This document shows positions 49,831-59,216 of a stretch of 64,000 nucleotides of DNA, piece by piece. The notes under the pieces were generated by a model. That model saw only the letters and a program-made list of their open reading frames with translations. It did no database searches and had not been told where the DNA came from. The stretch's first letter is position 1. Every line of letters starts with the position of its first letter. The DNA comes from UBA3263 sp964528425 (GTDB taxonomy: Bacteria; Bacteroidota; Bacteroidia; Bacteroidales; Muribaculaceae). Location: the NCBI GenBank assembly GCA_964528425.1, contig CAZGTD010000001.1, positions 1 to 64,000 on the forward strand, read 5' to 3'. The translations under genes were made by a program, and so were the position numbers.

Positions 49831-50735
49831 CAGAAAACGGCCTTTGCTATGCGACGAACGGAATCCGAGGCGAGAAAAGTATAAAAATGAATGCCGGGAA
49901 CGCCGCGAGCAATCAATTCCCGACACTGAGCAATTGACCACTCAATCCCGACTTCAGTAGCTTCTGCGTCGGATTCGGCCTTTTCCAGTGCCGAGGTCAG
50001 CGGATGTGGCATATCGCACGAAAATACTCTCGGGATAACTCGTAGCTGATCTTTTCTGACAATCGGTTTGATGCCGGGAATAATCGGAACATCAATGCCA
50101 ACAGCACGACATCGGTCCACAAAGTCAAAATACTTGCGGTTATCGAAAAACATCTGCGTTACCAGATATTGGGCTCCGGCAGCAACCTTACGCCGGGCTG
50201 TTTCGAGGTCAGACTGCGACGAAGCCGCCTCGGAGTGAATTTCCGGATAGCAGGCCATTCCGTATGCAAACGGAGTGTCGATTCCGCGCAGTTCCACTCC
50301 ATTCAGACCGACACCATGGTTAAAATCATTTACCTGAGCCTGGAGGTCAAGGGCATATACATTGGACACTGAAGAATCAGGAACCGGCAAACCTTTGGAG
50401 TCGCCCCTCAGCAGCAATAAATTATGTATGCCAAGGTAATTAAGGTCAATCAGCGCGCTTTCGGTTTCCTCACGCGTAAAGCCCATGCAAATGATGTGAG
50501 GCACGGCTGCAATACCGTATCTGAATTGCAGGGCTGCCGCGATGGCTACCGTGCCCGGGCGCCGGCGCGACCCTTCATTATGGTGGGCCGTTATGTTAAT
50601 ATATTTAGGATCGAACTCACGCAGTTTGTCAACGACGTTATAAACACCCTGAATATCATTGCCTTTTAACGGGGGCAAAATCTCAAACGAGAATATCGGT
50701 GAGCTGCTCGAACGTATGCTTTCGATAACCGTCAT
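49830..50735 (-). CDS. metF: Methylenetetrahydrofolate reductase
   Basis: A 301-aa FAD-dependent TIM-barrel enzyme. FSFEILPPLKG contains the conserved catalytic Glu, YINITAHHNEGSRRRPGTV and LLLRGDSKG are FAD-site blocks, and AGAQYLVTQMFFDNRKYFDF is characteristic. It reduces methylene-THF to methyl-THF, the methyl donor for the next gene's product; the two genes overlap by 1 nt (TGATG). Confidence 0.95.
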   Translation of the reverse strand: MTVIESIRSSSSPIFSFEILPPLKGNDIQGVYNVVDKLREFDPKYINITAHHNEGSRRRPGTVAIAAALQFRYGIAAVPHIICMGFTREETESALIDLNYLGIHNLLLLRGDSKGLPVPDSSVSNVYALDLQAQVNDFNHGVGLNGVELRGIDTPFAYGMACYPEIHSEAASSQSDLETARRKVAAGAQYLVTQMFFDNRKYFDFVDRCRAVGIDVPIIPGIKPIVRKDQLRVIPRVFSCDMPHPLTSALEKAESDAEATEVGIEWSIAQCRELIARGVPGIHFYTFLASDSVRRIAKAVF

Positions 50736-50739
50736 AATT

Positions 50740-51588
50740 CTACTTAGCGCCGGGGAGGGAATATAGGTAAGCTATTTCTTCGGGCCAGAGATCGAGATTG
50801 GGCGTTTCAAGAATAAGCGGAATACCGTTCATACGCGAATCGGCCATAAGCATTTCAAAGAATCCACGGCCAATAGTGCCCAGGCCGAGCGACTCATGGC
50901 GATCAACGTGAGAGCCAAGCCCTTTCTTGCTGTCGTTGAGATGCATGCCGCAAAGATATTCAAATCCTATTGTTGAACCGAAGTCGTCCCAAACTGCCTT
51001 ATAACCTTCGGGGGTTGAAATGTCATATCCGGCGGCGAAGGCGTGGCAAGTGTCAATGCAAACGCCAACACGCTCTTTATTCTCCACTTTGGAAATTATA
51101 TGAGCAATCTGGTCGAACGTAAATCCTAGATTTGAACCTTGCCCGGCGGTATTTTCAATCACCGCCTTAACAGTCTCGGTTGCTGCAAGCGATTTGTTGA
51201 TGGACGATGCTATACGATCCAGACACTCTTCTTCAGACATTTCATTGAGATGCGATCCCGGGTGGAAATTAAGCATAGTCAGTCCCAACTGCTCGCAACG
51301 CTGCATTTCGTCGAGGAAGGCCAAACGGCTCATAAAGAGTTTTTTCGGGTCTTTAGCCCCGAGGTTGATAAGATAGCTGTCGTGGGGCAAAATCTGATCG
51401 GACGTATATCCGCATTCCTCGCAGTTACGCCTAAACTCTTCAATATCACCCGGCAAGAGAGGTTCGGACTTCCAGCGCGATGGATTGCGGGTAAACAAAG
51501 CAAACGCGCCTGCACCAATTTTGCGGGCATTCAGCGGAGCGGAAGCAACTCCGCCCTCAACTGCAACATGGGCACCTATATATTTCAT
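50740..51588 (-). CDS. nfo: Endonuclease IV
   Basis: A 282-aa AP endonuclease of normal length. The metal-binding blocks are present: IGAHVAVEGG, LNFHPGSHL, VIENTAGQGSNLGFTF, RVGVCIDTCHAFAAGYD, HLNDSKKGLGSHVDRHESLG and PLILETPN. It nicks DNA at abasic sites in base-excision repair using three Zn ions. It lies 4 nt upstream of metF and overlaps the GH97 gene by 4 nt; the DNA repair gene is inside a mixed wall/metabolism operon. Confidence 0.96.
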   Translation of the reverse strand: MKYIGAHVAVEGGVASAPLNARKIGAGAFALFTRNPSRWKSEPLLPGDIEEFRRNCEECGYTSDQILPHDSYLINLGAKDPKKLFMSRLAFLDEMQRCEQLGLTMLNFHPGSHLNEMSEEECLDRIASSINKSLAATETVKAVIENTAGQGSNLGFTFDQIAHIISKVENKERVGVCIDTCHAFAAGYDISTPEGYKAVWDDFGSTIGFEYLCGMHLNDSKKGLGSHVDRHESLGLGTIGRGFFEMLMADSRMNGIPLILETPNLDLWPEEIAYLYSLPGAK

Positions 51589-53573
51589 TTTCTGTTTGTT
51601 TTTAATGCAAAACCACCGCCGGGAGCCATATGAACCGACAGTTTTCCGTTGGCGGGTAGTGTTAAATCTTGAACTTTAAGGTCGCGGGCGTTGCGATGAG
51701 CATTCACGCCGTCGGTGAGCAGAATAATGGGGCTATCGGCGGCGATAAACGACAGGTCCAGCTCTATGTCGCGGGGAGTCCAGTTGGTCATGCCTCCGAC
51801 AAACCACTCATTGCCCTTGCGTCGCGCAGTAACGATGTACTCGCCGATTTTACCATCGAGAATTCTTGTTTCATCCCAAACGGTGGGAACGGAACAGATA
51901 AAATCGCGACTTTCGGGGTTATCGTCGTAATTCATCGGGGTATCGCACATCATTGTCAGCGGAGAATCGAACACCATATACATGGCCAGCTGGTGCGCTC
52001 TGGTGCCCTGACTCATCGGATCATCGTTGACCGGACGATAATCGCGGCGCGTGGCATTGCGCATTGCTCCCTGAGTATAATCCATCGGGCCGGCAGCCTG
52101 GCGGATAAAGGGAATCTGAACGTCGTAGGTTACCTGGTCGACCGAGGGCGCAGACCATTTCATCTGTTCCATGCCATGAACGCCTTCAAAATTTATAACG
52201 TTGGGCCAGGTGCGATTTAACCCCGCCGGTTTGTGGGTGCCGTGAAGGTCAAGGAGCAATCCGTAGCGTGCGGTAGTTTCTGCGGCGCGATGATTAAATT
52301 CGGTCATAAGCTGATCATCATGATCCATAAAATCGACTTTAAAGCCTTTTATGCCCATATCGGCATAATGGCGGCACACGTTTTCCAAATCGCGGTCAAA
52401 TGCCAGGTAACCTGCCCAAAGAATCAGTCCCACGCCTAAAGAATCGCCATAAGCAACAAGTTCCGGAAGGTCAATTTCGGGCACTACCTTCATCAAATCG
52501 GCTGCAAGATTAACCGACCATCCTTCGTCGAGAATAACGTATTCCACGCCATTGCGCGCAGCAAAATCAATAAAAGCCTTGTAGGTCGGATTATTTACGC
52601 CAGACTTAAAGTCTACGTTCCGGAGATTCCAGTTGGCCCACCAGTCCCACGCAACCTTCCCGGGTTTAATCCAGGCTATATCGTCAATTTTAGAGGGCTC
52701 GGCAAGCAGATAACTAAGATTGGTGGTAGCAAGAGCCTGATCATTAGGTGCAACAGCCGCAATACGCCAGGGCAATGAGCGGGGCCCAGAAATTTCAGCG
52801 ATATATGGTTGCCGCTCGTCAACGATTCTTTGAAGGCGATTATGACCTCCCTGGTGCCATGTTTTGGGCACGGTTGACCAAACGCCGTTCAGCTCCCCGC
52901 CGCCGACGGCATTAACATACATGCCGGGATAATTATTCAAATCCGATTCGGTTAACAAAACCTTCAGGCCATCGGCCTCAGGCTGAACGACTACGGGGAG
53001 AAACATGAGTTTCTTTGAATCAAGCGAGTCAAGAGGGCCTACTGTATAGGTGTTCTCAAAGCTATTCTGAAATTGATTTTCAAAACTCGAATAGTCATTA
53101 ACCTTTACGTAAGGTACCCAACTTTTGTTGGCCGAAGCAAAACGGATGGAAGCAAGCTCATTTTGAATTTTCAACGGCTGCTTGTTGCCGTTGATAAACC
53201 TATACGCTACCCCGTCGTCGTAGGCACGGAATTCGACTTTCCAGTTCCGGGGTAGGTTCAGAGTGAGAGAGTTAAAACAGTCGCTGATTGAATCAGCGCG
53301 ATAAAATGGCGAAGCAATTCGCCGACGCACTTCCCTACGGTCGGCAAGTTTAGCTATTCCCGGGCCGATTTCAATGCCCGAGGTGAGTTGAAGTCCTATC
53401 GTAGAGGGCAAAATCAGTTGCTTGCCGTTATAATCAGCCGAATAAGTCAGAGAATCGCCTGACTCAACGGTGAGCTTCAGCAGTCCGTCAGGAGAAGTTA
53501 CAGTCCATTCTCCGGCGAATGCCGCAGCGGAAACAGAAAGCGCCGCAAGGGCAAAAAAACTTTTAACGTTCAT
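51585..53573 (-). CDS. GH97-family glycoside hydrolase
   Basis: A 662-aa exported enzyme (signal MNVKSFFALAALSVSAAAFA). The N-terminal beta-sandwich (about 20-290), TIM barrel (300-560; WDWWANWNLRNVDFKSGVNN, YVILDEGWS, GFKVDFMDHDDQ, NVINFEGVHGMEQMKW) and C-terminal sandwich match GH97. Family members are alpha-glucosidases (inverting) or alpha-galactosidases (retaining). In the retaining branch an Asp in the VDF block is the nucleophile; this Asp is present, so an alpha-galactosidase-type retaining enzyme is more likely, as an inference. It overlaps neighbours by 4 and 11 nt. No SusCD pair or sugar regulator is adjacent. Confidence 0.9.
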   Translation of the reverse strand: MNVKSFFALAALSVSAAAFAGEWTVTSPDGLLKLTVESGDSLTYSADYNGKQLILPSTIGLQLTSGIEIGPGIAKLADRREVRRRIASPFYRADSISDCFNSLTLNLPRNWKVEFRAYDDGVAYRFINGNKQPLKIQNELASIRFASANKSWVPYVKVNDYSSFENQFQNSFENTYTVGPLDSLDSKKLMFLPVVVQPEADGLKVLLTESDLNNYPGMYVNAVGGGELNGVWSTVPKTWHQGGHNRLQRIVDERQPYIAEISGPRSLPWRIAAVAPNDQALATTNLSYLLAEPSKIDDIAWIKPGKVAWDWWANWNLRNVDFKSGVNNPTYKAFIDFAARNGVEYVILDEGWSVNLAADLMKVVPEIDLPELVAYGDSLGVGLILWAGYLAFDRDLENVCRHYADMGIKGFKVDFMDHDDQLMTEFNHRAAETTARYGLLLDLHGTHKPAGLNRTWPNVINFEGVHGMEQMKWSAPSVDQVTYDVQIPFIRQAAGPMDYTQGAMRNATRRDYRPVNDDPMSQGTRAHQLAMYMVFDSPLTMMCDTPMNYDDNPESRDFICSVPTVWDETRILDGKIGEYIVTARRKGNEWFVGGMTNWTPRDIELDLSFIAADSPIILLTDGVNAHRNARDLKVQDLTLPANGKLSVHMAPGGGFALKTNRK

Positions 53574-55530
53574 TATTGTAAGTCTTAATAGTTACACGAT
53601 TTTCACCCTCAAGGGTCTGATAGGTCTGAACAACGGCGCGCAGCATGGAATCCATCGACTCTTGAAGCTGAAGTCCGCTGTTAACCAGATTTTTCTGCAA
53701 AAGGGGATCATCAGCATAATTGAACATGGCCGCAGGTTGCCAATTGTCGGGATTAAAAATGAGCACATGATTATCCATCATTATTTCAAGCACGTTCGAC
53801 CAGCGCAGAGCCCAAGGTCGGTTACCGGCAGAATCGAGAACATTGCGCCCAAAGGCAAAAAATGGCTTTTCATAGCCCATGAGGGCCAGTAACGTCGGCA
53901 TAATGTCAATCTGCTGCATCATTCCGGGCTTCACACCCGGCGAAACAACTTTTCCGGAAGGATCATATATAAAAATGGGAATGCGACCGTAGCCCACGTC
54001 GGTGTTATATTCAGGATGAAGCGACGGGTGCAAAAAGGTATGGTCGGCAGAAATAACGAAAACCGTATTGTCGAACCACGGCTGGCGCGCCGCCTCGCTA
54101 AAAAATTTTCCGAGGGCCATATCGGCATAGCGGATAGTTTGAAGCACAGGCAGTTCGGGAGTCGGCTTGAAATCATCCTTATACCTATCCGGCACAACAA
54201 AAGGATGATGACTCGACAAAGTAAATATACCGGCAAAAAACGGTTGCTGGAAAGTTGAAAGCTTGCGACAGAAAAATTGCAGGAATTCTTCGTCCCAAAT
54301 ACCCCACGAACCATCGAAATCCTTCATTCCGCCGGTTTCGGAATCGGCGCAATATTCAGTCAGACCGTAATATTCCTTAAATCCGGCATGACGGGCGAAG
54401 CCTTGCAGCCCCAATGACTCATTGTCAGCGCCGTGGAAAAAGGCGGTTTGATATCCAAGGTCAGACAAAAGCGCGGGTAGTCCCTCAATCTGATTCTGAC
54501 CATGCATGCTCACAACAAACGAGCGGTCCATTCTGGGTGTGGAAGCAAAAACCGCCGGCATTGCGTCAATAGAAAACCCTGAATTGCTGAAAGTTTCTTC
54601 GAAGCGCAGCGATTTAGCCATTATGGAGTCGAGATTGGGAGTGTAGCCGGCCCCATATTGGGGATTCAAAAGACCGGAAAACTCCTGCGAGAAACTTTCC
54701 AGAAGCATAACAACAATATTCTTGCCGGACAACGGTCCGGCAAGGGCTGCGCCCGGGTGCAGCGGCGAATACACTTTTTGCAGCTCGCTTTCAGAACTAT
54801 AGAATTGCGGCATCTCCGGCGTTGAGTGACCGATGGTGCGGATAATGGTAAACGGAGTGTTCAACACCACGGCGGCATCACGCGGGCTAACGGCATAGCG
54901 CTGTGCATAATTCACCGACATCGGCCGCTGAAAGCGCGAAGGCAACGAGCCGCGAACCCCTGAAACGAAGCCGAAGGCACTCAATGCCAGCATCAAAACC
55001 ATCGACACATAATATTTTGACTTCTTCGCTCTCAACAATGAGTAAGAAACAGGCCGCACATAAAAGCGCCATAGCATATAAACCATGGCAACAAAAAGCA
55101 GAACCAAATACCAATGGTTGATAACTTCGGTCAATATGACGCCGCCAATTTTATCGCCTCCGAACTCACGGAAAATATCGGCCGTGGTACGCGACTGACG
55201 ATAGGAATAAAACACGGTGTCACACAGATTAGCAAGCAACAAAAGGGAGTTGAGAATAACAAACACCCATTTCTGAACCGACCATACACCCTTGCGCTCT
55301 TTGACTTTAAGCGGAAAAAGCACGAGCAGGAGCCACAGGACGTTGCCATACATCAGCGCGGCAATATCGTATTTCAAACCGCCGACAAACATTAGCGAAT
55401 ATGCCCGGAAAGAATGAGTGAACTGAGCGGAATTTTCAATGAAAAACACCCAGCGGGTCAGCATAAGCAGCAACAAAACCAATATCAGGTCAAATGCCAC
55501 TCTCAGCATCAGATTTGATTTAAGCTTCAT
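53563..55530 (-). CDS. LTA-synthase-like sulfatase-family membrane protein
   Basis: A 655-aa inner-membrane enzyme: five N-terminal helices (about 1-190), then a periplasmic alkaline-phosphatase-fold domain (about 270-570). Metal-site landmarks are VVMLLESFSQEF, NSGFSIDAMPAVFAS (nucleophile position in the SIDAMP block; Ser where LTA synthases and phosphoethanolamine transferases use Thr), FFHGADNESLG and FVISADHTFLHPSLH. Gram-negative relatives add phosphoglycerol or phosphoethanolamine to envelope glycans or lipids. It begins 4 nt before the end of the muramidase gene, within the pepD-to-metH run. Confidence 0.85.
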   Translation of the reverse strand: MKLKSNLMLRVAFDLILVLLLLMLTRWVFFIENSAQFTHSFRAYSLMFVGGLKYDIAALMYGNVLWLLLVLFPLKVKERKGVWSVQKWVFVILNSLLLLANLCDTVFYSYRQSRTTADIFREFGGDKIGGVILTEVINHWYLVLLFVAMVYMLWRFYVRPVSYSLLRAKKSKYYVSMVLMLALSAFGFVSGVRGSLPSRFQRPMSVNYAQRYAVSPRDAAVVLNTPFTIIRTIGHSTPEMPQFYSSESELQKVYSPLHPGAALAGPLSGKNIVVMLLESFSQEFSGLLNPQYGAGYTPNLDSIMAKSLRFEETFSNSGFSIDAMPAVFASTPRMDRSFVVSMHGQNQIEGLPALLSDLGYQTAFFHGADNESLGLQGFARHAGFKEYYGLTEYCADSETGGMKDFDGSWGIWDEEFLQFFCRKLSTFQQPFFAGIFTLSSHHPFVVPDRYKDDFKPTPELPVLQTIRYADMALGKFFSEAARQPWFDNTVFVISADHTFLHPSLHPEYNTDVGYGRIPIFIYDPSGKVVSPGVKPGMMQQIDIMPTLLALMGYEKPFFAFGRNVLDSAGNRPWALRWSNVLEIMMDNHVLIFNPDNWQPAAMFNYADDPLLQKNLVNSGLQLQESMDSMLRAVVQTYQTLEGENRVTIKTYNNER

Positions 55531-56237
55531 TCTTTCGAGTGGCGGGCATAGGAGTTGGCCATTCGCGTGTGGTAACCGCGACGCGCATACGAAGGACCAT
55601 TATAGCGCAGGGCAAACTGCGCCCAATTTTTTTCGCGAATATACTTGTCGAGACCGTGGGCTTTAAGGAATTTCCCAAACAGTTCAAGCTGATCGAGTTC
55701 GCTACGACCCATAAGGTAAGTGAATTCCCTGACCGACGAGCACCCACATGACTTCCAGTTAAAACCGCCAATCTGAAACATGCCCCAGAAGGTACCTTCG
55801 AGCGCGGCTATGGTGTCGATTTTCATAGCGGCATCGAGCCGGGCGTATTGAGCGGCCTGGGTGGAGCCATACTTTTTACGGTTGAGAGGCTGAAAAACCA
55901 CCGGATATTGCTTCTGGTATTTGGCCAGGTTGATGCCACGGCGACGGGCTGCCTGACGAAACATCGTAAGGTCAAAGTTAATAATAGGCGTATGGTCCGG
56001 ATTAAAACCTTCGCCCTTTGACCCCGCCTCAATATCGACTACAGCTCTGATGGCGGCCACAGGAATATCAAGTTCGCGGGCAACTACCTCATAGTCGTGG
56101 GGCTTAAGAGTTTGATAACGTGAAGAATCAGCGGGCTCGGATGCACCGAGCGCAAAGAAACCAAGCGTCAGCATACCCGCCAGAAGGCAGGCATACCGAC
56201 GTTTGAAATTATGAAAATCTTGAAAATTTACAGTCAA
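55527..56237 (-). CDS. N-acetylmuramidase-family protein
   Basis: A 236-aa protein with an N-terminal hydrophobic signal (RRYACLLAGMLTLGFFALGAS, about 14-34). The body matches the N-acetylmuramidase family (PF11860-type): AIRAVVDIEAGSKGEGF with the catalytic Glu, PIINFDLTMFRQAARRRG, and TFWGMFQIGGFNWKSCG. It would cut the glycan backbone of peptidoglycan in the periplasm or a phage-like context; as a host operon gene it may act in wall remodelling. The apparent start is TTG at 56237 because no in-frame ATG precedes the signal. It overlaps the LTA-like gene by 4 nt. Confidence 0.82.
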   Translation of the reverse strand: MTVNFQDFHNFKRRYACLLAGMLTLGFFALGASEPADSSRYQTLKPHDYEVVARELDIPVAAIRAVVDIEAGSKGEGFNPDHTPIINFDLTMFRQAARRRGINLAKYQKQYPVVFQPLNRKKYGSTQAAQYARLDAAMKIDTIAALEGTFWGMFQIGGFNWKSCGCSSVREFTYLMGRSELDQLELFGKFLKAHGLDKYIREKNWAQFALRYNGPSYARRGYHTRMANSYARHSKE

Positions 56238-56254
56238 ATCTATAATCTTTAGTT

Positions 56255-57712
56255 TTACTTCTTAAGGTCAGACACCTTTTTGAGAATGAGCTTGAGTTGA
56301 TCCCAGAAACGGGCAACAGTTGAAATCTGCATACGCTCGCTCGGGGAGTGAACACCACGCAGAGTAGGACCGAACGAAGCCATGTCGAGATTCGGATAGC
56401 TTTCGAGCAGCAATCCGCATTCGAGACCAGCGTGGATAGCAGTAATCAACGGTTTTTCGCCATAAAGTTCAGTATAGGCATCCTCAATAATATGCATGAT
56501 GCGGGAATTCATATTGGGTTGCCAGCCGGGATAACCTTCGCCATGCTGCACCTTCGCACCGGCGAGCTGAAAATGGGCTTCAACGCGATTGGCAATATCC
56601 CATTTGCGCGATTCAACGCTCGAACGCTGCGAGGTTGTAACTACTATTTCATTATCGCCATGCATTTTAACCGAAGCCAGGTTGGTTGAGGTTTCAACCA
56701 GACCCTCAAGATCGCGGCTCATGGAGTCAACGCCGTGAGGTGCGGAATAGATGGCGCGGACAATATTTACAGAGGTTTCGGAATCGATAACATATTCCGG
56801 TTTATCGGCATTTTCGAGTTTGATTTCCAGCGTGGTTTCCAGACCCTGATATTCGTTGGCCACGCGTGCGCAATAGTCATCAAAGTCGGCAACGAGTTTA
56901 TGCTTATGGGCGGGATGGATACCGAAAATGCAATGAGCGGCACGAGGTATGGCATTGCGCAGATTGCCGCCATCGATTTCCACGAGGTTGATTTCATGCT
57001 TCTGGCTTTGTTCCCACATGAAACGTGCCAGGAGTTTGTTGGCATTTGCATGGCCAAGATGAATGTCACCACCACTGTGGCCGCCCAAACCGCCTGAAAC
57101 GTCCATTTTCAAATAGGTAAAGTCTGCAGGCGCCATTGAGCGCTTATAAGTAAATGTGCAAACCGTATCAACACCACCGGCACATCCGATAAAGATTTGA
57201 CCGTCGTCTTCGGAGTCGAGATTCAGAAGAATATCGCCTGAAATCATGTCGGGGCCCAGATTGAAAGCACCGGTCATACCGGTTTCTTCGTCCATGGTGA
57301 ACAGAGCCTGCACCGGTCCGCAAACGAAGTCCTTATCAATCAGCACGGCCAGAGCGGCAGCTACGCCGATGCCGTTGTCGGCACCGAGAGTGGTGCCGTC
57401 TGCCTTAACCCAATCACCGTCTATTATGGTAGTGATAGGATTATTTTCAAAATCAAAGGGATGGTTGCTCTCACACACCATATCCATATGGCCTTGCAGA
57501 ATGATAGTCGGAGCATCTTCGTGGCCCGGAGTTGCGGGGCGGCTCATAACGACGTTGCCAATCGGATCGGTTTTAGCGGCGAGATTATGTTTTGCCGCAA
57601 AGTCAAGTAAGTACTGACGGATTTTCTCTTCTTTCTTAGAGGGACGGGGAATTTTTGTTATTTCGTCAAAAATCTCCCATACAATGGCGGGTTTGAGGTC
57701 TCTGATAGTCAT
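56255..57712 (-). CDS. pepD: Aminoacyl-histidine dipeptidase, M20 family
   Basis: A 485-aa metallopeptidase. LQGHMDMVCES (metal His/Asp), TTLGADNGIGVAAALA, MDEETGMTGAFNL (catalytic Glu pair) and LDSEDDGQIFIGCAGG are the PepD signatures, with IHAGLECGLLLE near the C-terminus. It hydrolyses Xaa-His and other dipeptides such as carnosine in the cytoplasm. It is the first gene of the minus-strand run ending at metH; upstream I see only a near-consensus -7 (TAACTTAG). Confidence 0.95.
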   Translation of the reverse strand: MTIRDLKPAIVWEIFDEITKIPRPSKKEEKIRQYLLDFAAKHNLAAKTDPIGNVVMSRPATPGHEDAPTIILQGHMDMVCESNHPFDFENNPITTIIDGDWVKADGTTLGADNGIGVAAALAVLIDKDFVCGPVQALFTMDEETGMTGAFNLGPDMISGDILLNLDSEDDGQIFIGCAGGVDTVCTFTYKRSMAPADFTYLKMDVSGGLGGHSGGDIHLGHANANKLLARFMWEQSQKHEINLVEIDGGNLRNAIPRAAHCIFGIHPAHKHKLVADFDDYCARVANEYQGLETTLEIKLENADKPEYVIDSETSVNIVRAIYSAPHGVDSMSRDLEGLVETSTNLASVKMHGDNEIVVTTSQRSSVESRKWDIANRVEAHFQLAGAKVQHGEGYPGWQPNMNSRIMHIIEDAYTELYGEKPLITAIHAGLECGLLLESYPNLDMASFGPTLRGVHSPSERMQISTVARFWDQLKLILKKVSDLKK

Positions 57713-57815
57713 ATCAAAAGTTTAAAAAATGATTATGAGTGTTAAAATTATTTATTTTGTGAGGTCTAAGTTACAAATTTTTTTTGAATCTTGCGCAAAT
57801 TTCAAGAAACTTTCT

Positions 57816-57823
57816 TACTTTTG
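57816..57823 (+). promoter_or_regulatory. -7 box of the ompH-like operon
   Basis: TACTTTTG (57816-57823), about 40 nt upstream of the start at 57865. A clear -33 TTTG is not seen at the right distance. Confidence 0.5.
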
Positions 57824-57864
57824 CACTATAAAATCAACATTTTATCATAATAACCAACTCTGAA

Positions 57865-58482
57865 ATGAGAAAAATCTTTTATCTTGCTTCCGTGGCAGCG
57901 CTGATGCTCCCCGTTTTTGCCGGCTGCAAAAATAATAACGAAACCCCCGCCAAGGAGGTTGCAGCCACACCGAAAACCGAAGTTGCACCCGACTCTACCG
58001 GCAAGCACGATACACCTATGGCAGCTTATATCCGCTACGTTGATTCGCAGCAGATTCTTGCCAATTATAGCCTGGCCACAGAAGTGGCAAAGGCCGACAG
58101 CGCAGCTCAGATTCAGCTGGCTTCATATCAGAATCAGCTCGGCGCAGGTTTGCAGCGTCGCCAACAGCAGATTCAGGAAAAGCAGCAACGCAACGGTTAC
58201 CTGTCGGAAGCATCGCTCCAGGCAGATATTGCCGCCCTGCAGAAAGCGCAGCAAGATGCAGAAACAAAGTTCGCACAGCGCCAGCGCGACTATGCCACCG
58301 ACCTGATGAACAAACAGCAGGAACTTCACGATTCGGTTAAGGCAGTTGTTGACTATATTTCCATGAAGTATAATCTTGATGCAGTTCTCGACCGCGCTTC
58401 AGGACTCTATTTCAATCCGGCTCTGGATATTACCGACGAAGTAGTTGCTGAACTGAACCGCCGCTATCACCCCGCAAAGTGA
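57865..58482 (+). CDS. OmpH/Skp-like protein, lipoprotein form
   Basis: A 205-aa protein with a lipobox (FAGC, Cys21) where classical Skp has a cleaved signal. After a Pro/Thr/Glu/Ala-rich linker (22-50) comes IRYVDSQQILANYSLATEVA, the OmpH N-terminal strand, then a long coiled coil (about 80-165; QNQLGAGLQRRQQQIQEKQQ, DLMNKQQELHDSVKAVVDYI) and the closing beta element. Skp holds unfolded outer-membrane proteins in the periplasm; a lipidated version would act at the membrane surface. It overlaps the next gene by 4 nt (GTGA). Confidence 0.85.
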   Translation: MRKIFYLASVAALMLPVFAGCKNNNETPAKEVAATPKTEVAPDSTGKHDTPMAAYIRYVDSQQILANYSLATEVAKADSAAQIQLASYQNQLGAGLQRRQQQIQEKQQRNGYLSEASLQADIAALQKAQQDAETKFAQRQRDYATDLMNKQQELHDSVKAVVDYISMKYNLDAVLDRASGLYFNPALDITDEVVAELNRRYHPAK

Positions 58483-59216
58483 AAAAACTAATTATAATTC
58501 CCACTTATAACGAAAAGGAAAACATCCAGGCGATGATTGACACCGTCATGGAGCTTTCCTTTTGTCCTGACCTTCTCATTATCGACGATAACTCGCCTGA
58601 CGGTACGGCCGCTTTAGTTAAAGAAGCGCAAACCCGCTATCCCGACCGGCTCCATATTATCGAACGAGCAGGCAAACTCGGACTCGGCACTGCATATATC
58701 GCCGGGTTCAAATGGGCGCTTGACCATGGTTACGATGTTATATTTGAAATGGACTGCGATTTCAGCCATAATCCGGCCGATACAGTTCGCCTTCTTGAAG
58801 AAATTGAAAAAGGAGGCGCCGATGTAGCGGTAGGCTCACGGTATAAAAGCGGTGTAAACGTGGTTAACTGGCCTATGGGCCGTGTTTTGATGAGCTATTT
58901 TGCCTCGAAATACGTTCGTGCGGTTACCCGCATTCCGGTATCGGACACAACTGCCGGTTTTGTTGCATACCGTGCTGATGTGCTCCGCGCAATTGACCTC
59001 GACAATATCCGCTTCAAAGGTTATGCATTTCAAATTGAAATGAAATTCACAGCCCACCAGCTGGGTTTCAAAGTCAGCGAGGTTCCCATCGTGTTTACCA
59101 ACCGAGTGCTGGGAACTTCAAAAATGAACGGCTCAATTTTTGGCGAAGCCTTCTTCGGAGTATTGAGTATGAAGCTGCGTTCGCTGTTTAAAAAGCCTCA
59201 GCGCCGCCGTGAGTAA
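58479..59216 (+). CDS. Polyprenol-phosphate mannosyltransferase-like GT2 (DPM1 type)
   Basis: A 245-aa GT2 enzyme starting at GTG 58479. IIPTYNEKENIQAMID, DLLIIDDNSPDGTAALV, GLGTAYIAGFKWALDHG, EMDCDFSHNP (metal motif) and AVGSRYKSG are DPM1 signatures; no C-terminal membrane helices follow, as in soluble Dpm1. It would transfer mannose or a related sugar to polyprenyl phosphate, a donor for periplasmic glycosylation (Bacteroidota O-glycosylate many secreted proteins). Sugar identity is inferred. It overlaps pyrC by 8 nt. Confidence 0.88.
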   Translation: MKKLIIIPTYNEKENIQAMIDTVMELSFCPDLLIIDDNSPDGTAALVKEAQTRYPDRLHIIERAGKLGLGTAYIAGFKWALDHGYDVIFEMDCDFSHNPADTVRLLEEIEKGGADVAVGSRYKSGVNVVNWPMGRVLMSYFASKYVRAVTRIPVSDTTAGFVAYRADVLRAIDLDNIRFKGYAFQIEMKFTAHQLGFKVSEVPIVFTNRVLGTSKMNGSIFGEAFFGVLSMKLRSLFKKPQRRRE

